Below are positions 1 to 6,707 of a stretch of DNA of 14,906 nt, one piece after another. Position numbers and translations under genes: made by a program. Source of the stretch: Microgenomates group bacterium (lineage in GTDB: Bacteria; Patescibacteriota; Microgenomatia; UBA1406; GWC2-37-13). Numbering within the stretch: position 1 is the first letter of the stretch; each line of letters starts with the position of its first letter. Under the pieces are notes generated by a model. That model was given only the letters and a program-made list of their open reading frames with translations. It ran no database searches and was not told the DNA's origin. The stretch lies in the NCBI GenBank assembly GCA_028276105.1, contig JAPYWZ010000004.1, positions 1-14,906 of the forward strand, given 5' to 3'.

Positions 1-263
1 AAATTGATAATCGAAAGTCTTTTATCTTCACTTTCATTAAATCGGCCTCCTTCTTCTTTTTTGCGACAGGTTATAATGATATTTTTTTCGTTTAAAGTTA
101 ATTTTTTTAATCTTTCTAAATTAGAAAAATCAATTTTTTTAAGATAATCAATCCTCAGTTCCAAAAAATCAGCCAAATTTTTATATTTTTGATATTTTTT
201 CATTAAACTTTCTAAGCTTTCCTCAGCTAAAATAAGACAAATTTTGTAATTTTTCACTTTCAT
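1..263 (-). CDS. aroD: 3-dehydroquinate dehydratase, type I (N-terminal part)
   Basis: Type I 3-dehydroquinase converts 3-dehydroquinate to 3-dehydroshikimate, the third step of the shikimate pathway, in the cytoplasm. The ATG at 263-261 opens a frame of 87 codons that runs off the left edge. Residues 35-41 (FLELRID) match the family's substrate-binding E-x-R-x-D strand. Residues 65-75 (TCRKKEEGGRF) match the conserved T-x-R-x-x-x-E-G-G segment. The Schiff-base lysine and catalytic histidine would lie beyond the window, so activity cannot be judged. The start is only 2 nt after the aroE stop, so it is the seventh gene of the aro operon. No upstream alternative start fits. The call rests on two motifs plus the neighbours, which together are strong. 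Confidence 0.88.
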   Translation of the reverse strand, partial: MKVKNYKICLILAEESLESLMKKYQKYKNLADFLELRIDYLKKIDFSNLERLKKLTLNEKNIIITCRKKEEGGRFNESEDKRLSIIN

Positions 264-265
264 TT

Positions 266-1105
266 TTATTTTTTAACTTTTAATTTTTCCAACAAAACTT
301 TTCTCATCACTTCAATCGGTGCTTTTTTGCCGGTATAAATCTCAAACTGGGCCACTCCCTGATACAAAAGCATCTCAAAACCAAAGATTATTTTTGCCCC
401 TTTCTTTTTTGCTTCTTTTAAAAGTTTGGTTTCTTTAGGATTATAAACAACATCAAAAATAATTTGATTCTTTTTTAAAAAAGAAGGGTTAATTGGCGTT
501 TGGTTAACTAACGGCTCCATCCCAACTGAGGTGGCGTTGATGATAATATCAAAATTAGAAACTTCTTTTTGGTGATTAAAGTTTAAAACTTTTGCTTTAA
601 ACTCTTTAGCCAATTTTTCGGCTTTTTCCAATGTTCGATTTAAAATATAAACCAAAGCCCCTTTTTCCTTCAGTCCATAAACAATGGCTCTGGCGGCTCC
701 ACCGGCTCCCAAAACCAAAACTTTTTTTCCCTTCAAAGAAGTTACTTTCTCCAAAGGAATAACCGCTCCAAGCCAGTCAGTATTATAACCACAAAGCAAA
801 CCATTTTTTTTAACCACCGTGTTTACTGCCCCAATTTTTTTTGCTTTCTCATCAACCCAATCTAAGTATTTTAGAACCTCAACCTTATGAGGGATGGTAC
901 AGGTTAAACCGTAAAAATTATCCATTACTCTCATTGCCAAAATCACTTCTTTTAGATTGGCAACTTTTACATTGGCACCAAGATAAACAAACTGATCATC
1001 AATCGCAAGTTTCTCATAGGCAGCATTATGCATTGCCGGTGATAAAGAGTGAGAAACCGGATCACCAACGATGATAATAAATTTAGATTTGGCTGATAAT
1101 CTCAT
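266..1105 (-). CDS. aroE: Shikimate dehydrogenase (NADP+)
   Basis: Reduces 3-dehydroshikimate to shikimate with NADPH. The 279-residue length is normal for AroE. Visible motifs are the shikimate-binding GDPVSHSLSP (14-23), the catalytic Lys74 in TIPHK, GAVNT (92-96), the catalytic Asp110 in GYNTDW, the Rossmann loop GAGGAARA (133-140), the NRT motif (156-158) typical of NADP+ use, and a NATSVGM segment. The longer reading frame begins at a TTG (1120), but AGGAGG lies 5-6 nt before the ATG at 1105, so I place the start there. The gene overlaps the end of aroK by 23 nt and is followed 2 nt later by aroD. Nothing appears broken. Confidence 0.95.
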   Translation of the reverse strand: MRLSAKSKFIIIVGDPVSHSLSPAMHNAAYEKLAIDDQFVYLGANVKVANLKEVILAMRVMDNFYGLTCTIPHKVEVLKYLDWVDEKAKKIGAVNTVVKKNGLLCGYNTDWLGAVIPLEKVTSLKGKKVLVLGAGGAARAIVYGLKEKGALVYILNRTLEKAEKLAKEFKAKVLNFNHQKEVSNFDIIINATSVGMEPLVNQTPINPSFLKKNQIIFDVVYNPKETKLLKEAKKKGAKIIFGFEMLLYQGVAQFEIYTGKKAPIEVMRKVLLEKLKVKK

Positions 1106-1541
1106 CGGAAACCTCCTCAACTGTTTTTTTATCAGTTAAAACTATTAAATCGGCATAATTTTCATAAAGGTAACGCCTTAAACAATAAATTTTTTTGGCT
1201 TTTTTTAGATCTTTAAAAAGAGGTCGTTGATTATCGTTTTTTAATCGTTTTTTAATTTCTAAAAACGAAGTTTTAAGATAAACGATTATGCCATTTTTTT
1301 CTTTTAAATAATCAAGAATAATCTTATTCATCACCACCCCACCCCCGCAATCAAAAATACCAAAAGAAATGTCTTTTAAACTTTTTGCCATCTCAATCTC
1401 ATACTCCCGAAAACCAATCTCATATTTTTCTTCAATTAACTGATCAAGCGAATACAACGGTAAATTTAATTTTTCACTTAACAACAAAGAAACTGAGGTT
1501 TTACCGCTACCCATAAAGCCAATTAAAATGATTTTTTTCAT
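1083..1541 (-). CDS. aroK: Shikimate kinase, shortened form
   Basis: Phosphorylates shikimate at O3 with ATP. The start is the ATG at 1541, which overlaps the aroA stop as ATGA and begins directly with the beta-strand MKKIILIGFMGSGKT carrying Walker A (8-15). Also visible are the shikimate-binding Asp33 and Arg45, Glu48 three residues after it, GGG (66-68), the lid arginine in QRPLF (Arg106) and the RRYLYEN segment (122-128). Two oddities stand out. The position of the first acidic residue of the usual D-x-D is Ser31. The distance from Asp33 to Arg45 is 12 residues, against about 24 in well-studied enzymes such as that of M. tuberculosis, so part of the shikimate-binding helix region is missing. 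At 152 residues it is a small member of the family. The operon position makes the assignment firm; catalytic efficiency is less certain. Confidence 0.9.
   Translation of the reverse strand: MKKIILIGFMGSGKTSVSLLLSEKLNLPLYSLDQLIEEKYEIGFREYEIEMAKSLKDISFGIFDCGGGVVMNKIILDYLKEKNGIIVYLKTSFLEIKKRLKNDNQRPLFKDLKKAKKIYCLRRYLYENYADLIVLTDKKTVEEVSDEIISQI
1111..1117 (-). promoter_or_regulatory. Strong Shine-Dalgarno of aroE, inside aroK
   Basis: The minus strand reads AGGAGGT just before the aroE ATG at 1105, a near-perfect match to the anti-SD. It lies inside the last codons of aroK. It decides the aroE start against the in-frame upstream TTG at 1120. It is the only strong SD I see in the operon; the other internal genes rely on ATGA overlaps. 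Confidence 0.85.
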
Positions 1542-2821
1542 AACTCTTTGATAAAAACTCCTAAAAACTTTAATTTCTCCCAAAAATCAGGAAAAGATTT
1601 TTTAACAACATCGGGATTTTTGATTTTTATTCCAGCAATTTTTGTCCCCAAAATGGCAAAACTTAAAGCCATTCGATGATCGTTATACGTTTCAATTTCC
1701 GCCCCATGCGGTTTGCCACCAAAAATAGTAATTGAATCATCGTTAATTTCCGATTTTATTCCAATCTTTTCAAGCTCGTTTTTTAAAGCCAAAAGCCGAT
1801 CTGACTCTTTAACTTTTAACGTGGAAAGACCAGTAATCTTTGTCACTGAAGGAATGATTGAGGCAACCACTGCCAAAGTCAAAGAAGAATCAGGAAAATT
1901 CTCAAGACAAACATTGACGGCTTTTAATTTTTCTCCTCCACATACAGTCATCTTTTTCTTATCTTTTTTCACTTTACATCCCATTTTTTCAAAAACATTA
2001 ATTAATTGACTATCAGGTTGGGAAAAAGACGAAAGATTGACTGAAAGACAACTTTTGGTTAAAGCAGAAATTCCAAAAAAATACCCAGCCGATGCCGCAT
2101 CAGGCTCAATAAAATAACTTCTTGGTTGGTAAAAAGATTGGGGGACAAAATACTGACTTTTTTCTTTATTAACTTTTACCAAAACTCCAAAATCTTTCAT
2201 TACTAAAATTGTTAGATCAACAAAAGCTGAAGAAACTAGTTTATCTTTAATTTTAATCAAAAGCCCACCTCTAATCAAAGGCGCAATCATAAGAAGGGAG
2301 GAAATAAACTGACTACTTATTTTTCCCGAAATTAAAACTTCATTTTTATTAATTATTCCTCCTTCTATTTTTATCGGTGGAAAACCCTCTTTTTTAAGAT
2401 AAGAAATTTTTACTCCCAAACTTTTTAAAGCCAAAACTAAATCAGAAATCGGTCTTTCTCTCATTCTTGGCTCACCATCTAAAATAACCCTACTTTTTAT
2501 TAGAGAAAAAAGGCCGGTTAAAAAACGCATGGTTGTTCCCGCCATCTTAACATTAAAGGTTTTATCAAAAACATTTAAAAACTTATCAACGCCACCTTGA
2601 ACTTTAAGATAATCTTCTTTTTTTTCTATCTCTATCCCACTTGCTTTTAAAATCTCAATCAAAACTTGAGAGTCTTCACTTAAAGAATAGTTGTAAAGAT
2701 AAGAAACCCCAGAAGTTAAAGAGGCGATAATTAAAGCCCGATTGGTAATACTTTTTGAACCAGAAAGATTAATTTCTTTTTTTACTGGTTTTTTTAATGG
2801 AATAATCTCAAAAATACTCAT
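1538..2821 (-). CDS. aroA: 5-enolpyruvylshikimate-3-phosphate synthase
   Basis: Transfers the enolpyruvyl group of PEP to shikimate-3-phosphate. The 427-residue length is full. Conserved blocks appear in order: SGSKSITNRAL (20-30, with Lys23 and Arg28), MAGTTMRFL (93-101, the PEP/glyphosate loop with its Gly and Arg), MRERPISDL (120-128), SSQFISSLLM (169-178), EPDAASAGYF (239-248), FPDSSLTLA (309-317, with catalytic Asp311), KESDRL (338-343, Glu339) and NDHRMA (380-385). The usual Asn before the AGT loop (LGNAGT) is Met here, as in some divergent enzymes. It starts inside the aroB stop (ATGA, 2821-2818) and ends in a second ATGA with aroK, so it is translationally coupled on both sides. The protein is intact. 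Confidence 0.96.
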   Translation of the reverse strand: MSIFEIIPLKKPVKKEINLSGSKSITNRALIIASLTSGVSYLYNYSLSEDSQVLIEILKASGIEIEKKEDYLKVQGGVDKFLNVFDKTFNVKMAGTTMRFLTGLFSLIKSRVILDGEPRMRERPISDLVLALKSLGVKISYLKKEGFPPIKIEGGIINKNEVLISGKISSQFISSLLMIAPLIRGGLLIKIKDKLVSSAFVDLTILVMKDFGVLVKVNKEKSQYFVPQSFYQPRSYFIEPDAASAGYFFGISALTKSCLSVNLSSFSQPDSQLINVFEKMGCKVKKDKKKMTVCGGEKLKAVNVCLENFPDSSLTLAVVASIIPSVTKITGLSTLKVKESDRLLALKNELEKIGIKSEINDDSITIFGGKPHGAEIETYNDHRMALSFAILGTKIAGIKIKNPDVVKKSFPDFWEKLKFLGVFIKEL

Positions 2822-3849
2822 AAGGTTATATAATCGATAGCCAAATTGATAATCTTTTCTGAAACTTCCACATTAAAAACCGCTTTGCCGATTTTTTCTG
2901 GCAAACTAAATAATATTTTTTGGTTAATATTTTTTTTGTCATTAATCATTAACCTTTTTAAGTAAACTTTTGAAAGATTAATTTTTTGAAAAAGCTGATA
3001 CTTTTTGATAATTTCTTCAATCAAGAAAAAGTCTTCTTTTTTTAAAAGACCGATTTTTTGAGCAATAAAACTTTCTCCAATCATCCCCAAAGCCACCGCC
3101 TCCCCATGAAGAAGAGGTTTTTTGGTTTTTAAACTTAAACTCTCAATCGCGTGCCCTAAAGTATGACCAAAGTTTAAAATCTTTCTCAAACCCTTTTCTT
3201 TTTTATCTTTTTGAACAATCTTGGTTTTAATTTTTATTGACCAGTCAATAACTTTTTTTAAATTTTTTTGGTCAAAAATATCGGCAACTTTTAAAAGAAA
3301 ATCAAAATATTTTTGATCAGCGACAATGGCGTGTTTGATAATTTCAGCAAAGCCAGCGATAAACTCTCTTTTTGGTAAAGAGGAAAAAACAAAAGTATCG
3401 ATAAAAATCATCTTTGGCTCATAAAAAGTGCCAATTAGATTTTTTACTCCCAAAAAATTAATTCCGGTTTTTCCGCCAATTGAGGCATCAACTGCTCCCA
3501 AGATGGTAGTTGGAAAATTGATATAATCAATTCCTCGCATATAAGTAGAAGCAGCAAAGCCGCCAAGATCAGTAATTACCCCTCCGCCAAAGTTTAAAAG
3601 AAGTGATTTTCGGTCAAAATTATTTTCCAAAAGTTTTTGCCAAATAAAAGTTAATGTTTTTAAATTTTTTTCTTTTTCACCGGGTTTGATGGTAATTAAT
3701 AAAAAATCTTTTTTTAAGCCATCTTTTAATTTGTCAAGCCACAAACTGCTAATTACTTTATCGGTCAAAACTGCCAATTTGGTATAGGAATTTAAATCAA
3801 TATATTTATTGATTTTTGTTAAAATTTTTTCATCAATATAAATTTTCAT
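2818..3849 (-). CDS. aroB: 3-dehydroquinate synthase
   Basis: Cyclises DAHP to 3-dehydroquinate using NAD+ and a divalent metal, step two of the pathway. The length of 343 residues is typical. The NAD-binding GGGVITDLGGFAASTYMRG (88-106), the PTTxLxxVDASIGGKTGIN block (113-131), KNLIGTFYEPK (136-146), and metal ligands Glu169 (AGFAEIIKHA), His229 (LNFGHTLGHAIE) and His248 (LLHGEAVALGM) are all present. The catalytic apparatus looks complete. It overlaps the DAHP synthase gene upstream and aroA downstream by ATGA at both ends. Confidence 0.96.
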   Translation of the reverse strand: MKIYIDEKILTKINKYIDLNSYTKLAVLTDKVISSLWLDKLKDGLKKDFLLITIKPGEKEKNLKTLTFIWQKLLENNFDRKSLLLNFGGGVITDLGGFAASTYMRGIDYINFPTTILGAVDASIGGKTGINFLGVKNLIGTFYEPKMIFIDTFVFSSLPKREFIAGFAEIIKHAIVADQKYFDFLLKVADIFDQKNLKKVIDWSIKIKTKIVQKDKKEKGLRKILNFGHTLGHAIESLSLKTKKPLLHGEAVALGMIGESFIAQKIGLLKKEDFFLIEEIIKKYQLFQKINLSKVYLKRLMINDKKNINQKILFSLPEKIGKAVFNVEVSEKIINLAIDYITL

Positions 3850-4763
3850 AATGGCGAAACTAATTCTCGAAACTCACTAATTTGCTGACAAAGAGAATCT
3901 AATTCTTCAATGGTAATATGTTGTTCAGTATCGGTTTTTGAGCGGCCAACCTCAATCAAAGCCCCATCGTACAAATAGTTTTCCTCATCAATCATCATTT
4001 TGGCCGCCTCAACGGTGGCTTTAACAATTGAGTCGCGCAGTTTTGGGCCGTGAATATGAGAGGGATCAAATAAAAGTTTGGTACCGGTTGAAACTTTTAC
4101 TCTTCTTGCGGCTTGATGAACTGGTAAATTGCGATAATCGCCTTTGCTGTAAACATCAACACCGCGATGAATTAAAAATAAATATTGATCAAAACCGGGA
4201 TCGATCATCCCAGTATAATGAGCCAAACCAATCCAAGTTTTTTCCATGGTTGTTTGACCAAGCATCTCATCACCATACCATTTTGGGTTTTTAAGGCCCA
4301 AATACCAATGATTTTTGCGACAATACTCCCCCATTATTTTTACCGGCCAACCCAGTTGATTAACCGCCGGATTCCAAACTAAAACTTTTTCTTTGGGTAA
4401 ATATTTTTCCATAAGAGAAAGTTGTAAAAAAGGATCCATCACTTCAGTGGCCACCAATAAATTGGTATCTTTAATTATTTTTTTTGCCATTTTCACACTT
4501 TCATAAACCTCAAAATCGAAGTTACCGCTTAGGAGTTTTTTTAAGTTATTCTGATAAATCTCAAAATCAATCCCCATTCCCTTACCTGAAGGATTATAAG
4601 ACGTTCTTGATTTTAAACCCACCACTCTTGTCCCAAAAATCGCTTTCTTTTTTCCTTTTTTTGAGGAAACGTAAATCTTTGAAATTTTATAAATATCCTC
4701 TAAATTTTGATAATCAATCGAACAAGGCCCGGCAATAATATAAAATTTTTTATTGGTAATCAT
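3846..4763 (-). CDS. 3-deoxy-7-phosphoheptulonate (DAHP) synthase, type I
   Basis: Condenses PEP with erythrose-4-phosphate to DAHP, the entry step of the shikimate pathway. The frame extends to a TTG at 4781, but the ATG at 4763 forms the same ATGA overlap with the preceding transaldolase stop as the other junctions, giving 305 residues. The protein starts with the metal-ligand strand IIAGPCSI (Cys14), then GTRVVGLKSRTSYNPSG (44-60) and LGLKNPKW. It ends with LFDPSHIHGPK (second metal ligand His) and DGALIEVG followed by a TDTEQH segment (Glu and Asp ligands). This is the standard ligand set of the type I DAHPS/KDO8PS superfamily. There is no ferredoxin-like or chorismate-mutase regulatory domain, so allosteric feedback by an appended domain is not evident; control may lie in the leader attenuator. 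Which aroF/G/H subtype it is cannot be said. KDO8P synthase is a less likely alternative given the operon. Confidence 0.88.
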   Translation of the reverse strand: MITNKKFYIIAGPCSIDYQNLEDIYKISKIYVSSKKGKKKAIFGTRVVGLKSRTSYNPSGKGMGIDFEIYQNNLKKLLSGNFDFEVYESVKMAKKIIKDTNLLVATEVMDPFLQLSLMEKYLPKEKVLVWNPAVNQLGWPVKIMGEYCRKNHWYLGLKNPKWYGDEMLGQTTMEKTWIGLAHYTGMIDPGFDQYLFLIHRGVDVYSKGDYRNLPVHQAARRVKVSTGTKLLFDPSHIHGPKLRDSIVKATVEAAKMMIDEENYLYDGALIEVGRSKTDTEQHITIEELDSLCQQISEFRELVSPL

Positions 4764-5410
4764 TTTTTGATTTTTTGCCAATCAGCTAAAAAAACTTGTA
4801 ATCCTTTGTCAGTTAAGAAATGACGATACATTTGCGTCAACACTTTATAAGGGACGGTGGCGATATGACAACCCAAAAAAGCGGCTTTTTTCACATGATA
4901 AACGTTTCTCACACTGGCTGCAATAATTTGGCTTTTGAACTGATAGCGATTAAAAACAGAAACGATTTCTTCAATTAACTTTAAACCATCCTCGCCATTA
5001 TCTTCTAATCGACCAATAAAAGGTGAAACAAAACTTGCTCCCACTTTTGCCGCAAGTAAAGCCTGAGAAAGAGAAAAAACAAGAGTAATATTGGTTTTTA
5101 CTCCTTGTTTCTCAAGTTCATAAGCGGCAGCTAAACCATCTTCGCTTATTGGGATTTTATAGACAATATTTTTAGCAATTTTAGCCAGTTCTTTTCCTTC
5201 CTTAATAATCTCATCTTTTTTGATTGCTACTCCTTCAACACTGACTAGCCCAGAAATTAAAGAACAAATTTTTTTGATTAACTTCGCCATTGAAAGATTT
5301 GCCCCACTTTTTGCCATAAGAGTAGGATTGGTGGTTATGCCATCAACTACTTTTAATTTTGAGGCCTTTTCAATCTCCTCAAGATTGGCGCTGTCTAAAA
5401 AGATTTTCAT
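4760..5410 (-). CDS. tal: Transaldolase of the TalC/FSA family
   Basis: First gene of the aro operon. Its 216 residues fit the small TalC/fructose-6-phosphate aldolase family. Visible are Asp6 (FLDSAN), TTNPT (26-30), the Schiff-base Lys85 in VYKIPIS, SPFIGRLED (129-137), the IIAASVRN strand and the C-terminal HFLTDKGLQVFLADW. At the two positions that distinguish the subgroups it has Glu59 and Phe131. These are the transaldolase-type residues, whereas E. coli FsaA has Gln59 and Tyr131. It therefore probably makes erythrose-4-phosphate and sedoheptulose-7-phosphate rather than acting as a free aldolase. The ATGA overlap with DAHP synthase and its place just below the attenuator suggest that it feeds erythrose-4-phosphate into the pathway (inference). 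No clear SD precedes its ATG. Confidence 0.92.
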   Translation of the reverse strand: MKIFLDSANLEEIEKASKLKVVDGITTNPTLMAKSGANLSMAKLIKKICSLISGLVSVEGVAIKKDEIIKEGKELAKIAKNIVYKIPISEDGLAAAYELEKQGVKTNITLVFSLSQALLAAKVGASFVSPFIGRLEDNGEDGLKLIEEIVSVFNRYQFKSQIIAASVRNVYHVKKAAFLGCHIATVPYKVLTQMYRHFLTDKGLQVFLADWQKIKK

Positions 5411-5438
5411 AAGTGTTTAATAAAATTAAACTAATAAC

Positions 5439-5462
5439 AAAAAAACCCCGCCGTTGGCGGGG
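5439..5462 (-). terminator. Rho-independent terminator of the aro leader (attenuator)
   Basis: On the minus strand the 7-bp stem CCCCGCC/GGCGGGG (5462-5456 with 5452-5446) closes an AAC loop and is followed directly by seven T (5445-5439). It lies only 28 nt before the transaldolase ATG and downstream of the operon's own promoter, so it must act inside the leader. It would also stop read-through from the M20 gene. Confidence 0.92.
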
Positions 5463-5514
5463 TGAAATGTTAGTTTTTAGCCACTAAAAAACCACCCCGC
5501 CTAAAGTGGGGTAA
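5456..5514 (-). promoter_or_regulatory. Antiterminator and anti-antiterminator arms of the aro attenuator
   Basis: Segment 2, GGCGGGGTG (5501-5493), is an exact 9-nt complement of segment 3, CACCCCGCC (5464-5456). Segment 3 contains the 5' arm of the terminator, so the 2:3 and 3:4 pairings exclude each other. Segment 1, ACCCC (5512-5508), which overlaps the last Tyr codon, can pair with GGGGT (5498-5494) in segment 2 and so release the terminator. Between segments 2 and 3, TTTTTAG/CTAAAAA (5490-5484 and 5480-5474) forms a nested 7-bp hairpin around the leader stop codon. A ribosome stalled on the Tyr/Phe codons would cover segment 1 and favour antitermination. One that reaches the stop would cover segment 2 and favour termination. 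The pairings are seen in the sequence; the regulatory logic is inferred from trp/phe-type leaders. Confidence 0.85.
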
Positions 5515-5549
5515 AAGAAAAAGTAATAATTTTTGTTTTTCCCAGTCAT
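5484..5549 (-). CDS. Aromatic leader peptide (21 aa) of the aro operon
   Basis: Too short for ordinary gene finding. ATG at 5549-5547, TAG at 5486-5484. The peptide begins MTGKNKN, then reads YYFFFY at codons 8-13 (TAT TAC TTT TTC TTT TAC), then PTLGGVVF. Six consecutive aromatic codons just before the competing hairpins are the hallmark of amino-acid attenuator leaders. The composition implies sensing of charged tRNA-Tyr and tRNA-Phe, both end products of the pathway encoded below; no Trp codon is present. The ATG is 8 nt after the -10 box, so the mRNA would be leaderless or nearly so, and no SD is possible. The peptide itself probably has no function beyond being translated. Confidence 0.88.
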   Translation of the reverse strand: MTGKNKNYYFFFYPTLGGVVF

Positions 5550-5557
5550 ATTTTTAA

Positions 5558-5586
5558 ATAATAACACATATAAAAAATTATGTCAA
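5558..5586 (-). promoter_or_regulatory. Promoter of the aro operon
   Basis: The minus strand has TTGACA (5586-5581), a 17-nt spacer and TATTAT (5563-5558). This is a full-consensus -35 and a 5/6 -10 for the housekeeping sigma factor. The expected start site is near 5551, two or so bases before the leader-peptide ATG. It begins only 7 bp after the M20 stop codon. Confidence 0.88.
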
Positions 5587-5593
5587 TAATAAT

Positions 5594-6691
5594 TTACAAA
5601 TTTCTTAAAAAGTTAAAAAGAACAAGATAATAGCTTTCTAAACTTTTTATATCTACCCATTCATTATCGCCATGTAAATCGCCACCAATTGGCCCAAAAG
5701 TCACCCCCTGGCATCCCACTTGATTAAAATGACGGATATCTGATCCGCCGTGTTTGACAATGGTTTTTATATTTTTCTTTAACACTTTTTTTGCTTCTTC
5801 TTTTAGTTTTAAAAGATAAAAGTTTTTTTCATCGGTAAACTGGGGTGGTTCAAAAAGGATAATTTCAATTTCTCCTAGATTACCAACTAATTTTTTAAGC
5901 TTTTTTATAAGGATTTCTTTTCCTTTTTCAAAGTTTTTTTTGGAAAATTCTTCTGGAATATAGCGAATATCAAAAGAAATTGTTGCTTCATCGGGAACTT
6001 TGTTAAAAGTTTGATTTCCTGTTTCAATTTTGGCTAAGTTAAAAGTAGTTTGCCAGGCTTCTTTTTTTGGCACTGGGTATTTTTTTTCAATTTTGTCTAA
6101 AATTTTTTTTGCCATCCATAAAGCATTTTTTCCTTTCCATGGATAAGCCCCATGCGCTGCTTTTCCCTTAGTTTTTATCTTTAGCCAGATGATACCTTTG
6201 GCTTTATTGTTTACGCCAAAATCGGTCGGTTCACCGGCGATGACAAAATCGGCTCTTACTCCTTTTTCAATCTGATGCTTTGTGCCGCAAAAACCCCCTA
6301 TTTCTTCATCAGTCACCAGTTGCAAAGCTAAAGGATAGGAAACTCTTTTGGCCAATTCTTTAAAAACCAAAATCTCAACCGCTGCTGCCCCTTTCATATC
6401 AATTGCTCCTCGTCCAAAAAGTTTGCCATCTTTTTCATAAGGTTTAAACTGCTCGTCTTTTGCCGAAACCACATCCAAATGAGCATTTAAAATTATTTTA
6501 AATTTTTTCGGACGTGTTTTTTGCGGATAAATCAAGGCTGATGGAAAGCCTTCCTTTTCAAAGCGTTCGATGGTAAAGTCTTTAACTTCCTTAAGTGCCA
6601 AATCCAAAACATCATTTAAGGCTTTTTTGTTGTCGCGGGTTGAGGGGATGGAAATTAAAGATTTGGTTAAAGATAAAATTTTGTTGAGCAT
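5594..6691 (-). CDS. M20 family metallopeptidase (ArgE/DapE/CPG2-like)
   Basis: A di-zinc exopeptidase or deacylase of 365 residues. The M20 signature is complete: His71 in NAHLDVV with Asp73, bridging Asp98 in GRGAIDMKG, catalytic Glu129 and ligand Glu130 in TDEEIGG, Glu154 in AGEPTD, His180 in the dimerisation (lid) domain (AAHGAYPWKGKNA), and His340 in GGDLHGDNEW. The family covers acetylornithine deacetylase, succinyl-diaminopimelate desuccinylase, carboxypeptidase G2 and di/tripeptidases; the sequence alone does not choose among them. No arg or lys biosynthesis genes are nearby, and the gene 16 nt upstream is another peptidase-like protein, so peptide breakdown is the more likely role. 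No signal peptide, so it is cytoplasmic. Confidence 0.93.
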   Translation of the reverse strand: MLNKILSLTKSLISIPSTRDNKKALNDVLDLALKEVKDFTIERFEKEGFPSALIYPQKTRPKKFKIILNAHLDVVSAKDEQFKPYEKDGKLFGRGAIDMKGAAAVEILVFKELAKRVSYPLALQLVTDEEIGGFCGTKHQIEKGVRADFVIAGEPTDFGVNNKAKGIIWLKIKTKGKAAHGAYPWKGKNALWMAKKILDKIEKKYPVPKKEAWQTTFNLAKIETGNQTFNKVPDEATISFDIRYIPEEFSKKNFEKGKEILIKKLKKLVGNLGEIEIILFEPPQFTDEKNFYLLKLKEEAKKVLKKNIKTIVKHGGSDIRHFNQVGCQGVTFGPIGGDLHGDNEWVDIKSLESYYLVLFNFLRNL

Positions 6692-6707
6692 AGAAAAATT
6701 ATAAAAT

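Noticed and set aside
841..1074. Plus-strand open frame inside aroE, and similar plus-strand frames inside the other genes (for example 1713-2009, 4028-4294, 4185-4382, 4484-4738, 5220-5420, 8271-8513, 8814-9017).
   Set aside because: All lie opposite strongly conserved minus-strand genes or genes with full-length frames, and none has a recognisable domain.
1106..1120. aroE start at the upstream TTG (1120).
   Set aside because: The AGGAGG just before ATG 1105 lies inside this extension, and the family N-terminus starts near the ATG.
1542..1583. aroK start at 1583, 14 codons further upstream.
   Set aside because: The extra residues are the aroA end read in another frame; the ATG at 1541 forms an ATGA overlap and starts at the family's first strand.
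4764..4781. DAHP synthase start at TTG 4781.
   Set aside because: The ATG at 4763 gives the same ATGA overlap as the other junctions in the operon.
5446..5510. The two GC-rich hairpin elements as REP-type dispersed repeats or a MITE.
   Set aside because: The arms are complementary in a way that gives mutually exclusive stems, with a T run and a leader peptide; an attenuator explains all parts.
5411..5593. A T-box or other tRNA-binding riboswitch as the aro leader.
   Set aside because: There is no T-box motif, and the space between promoter and terminator is filled by the leader peptide.
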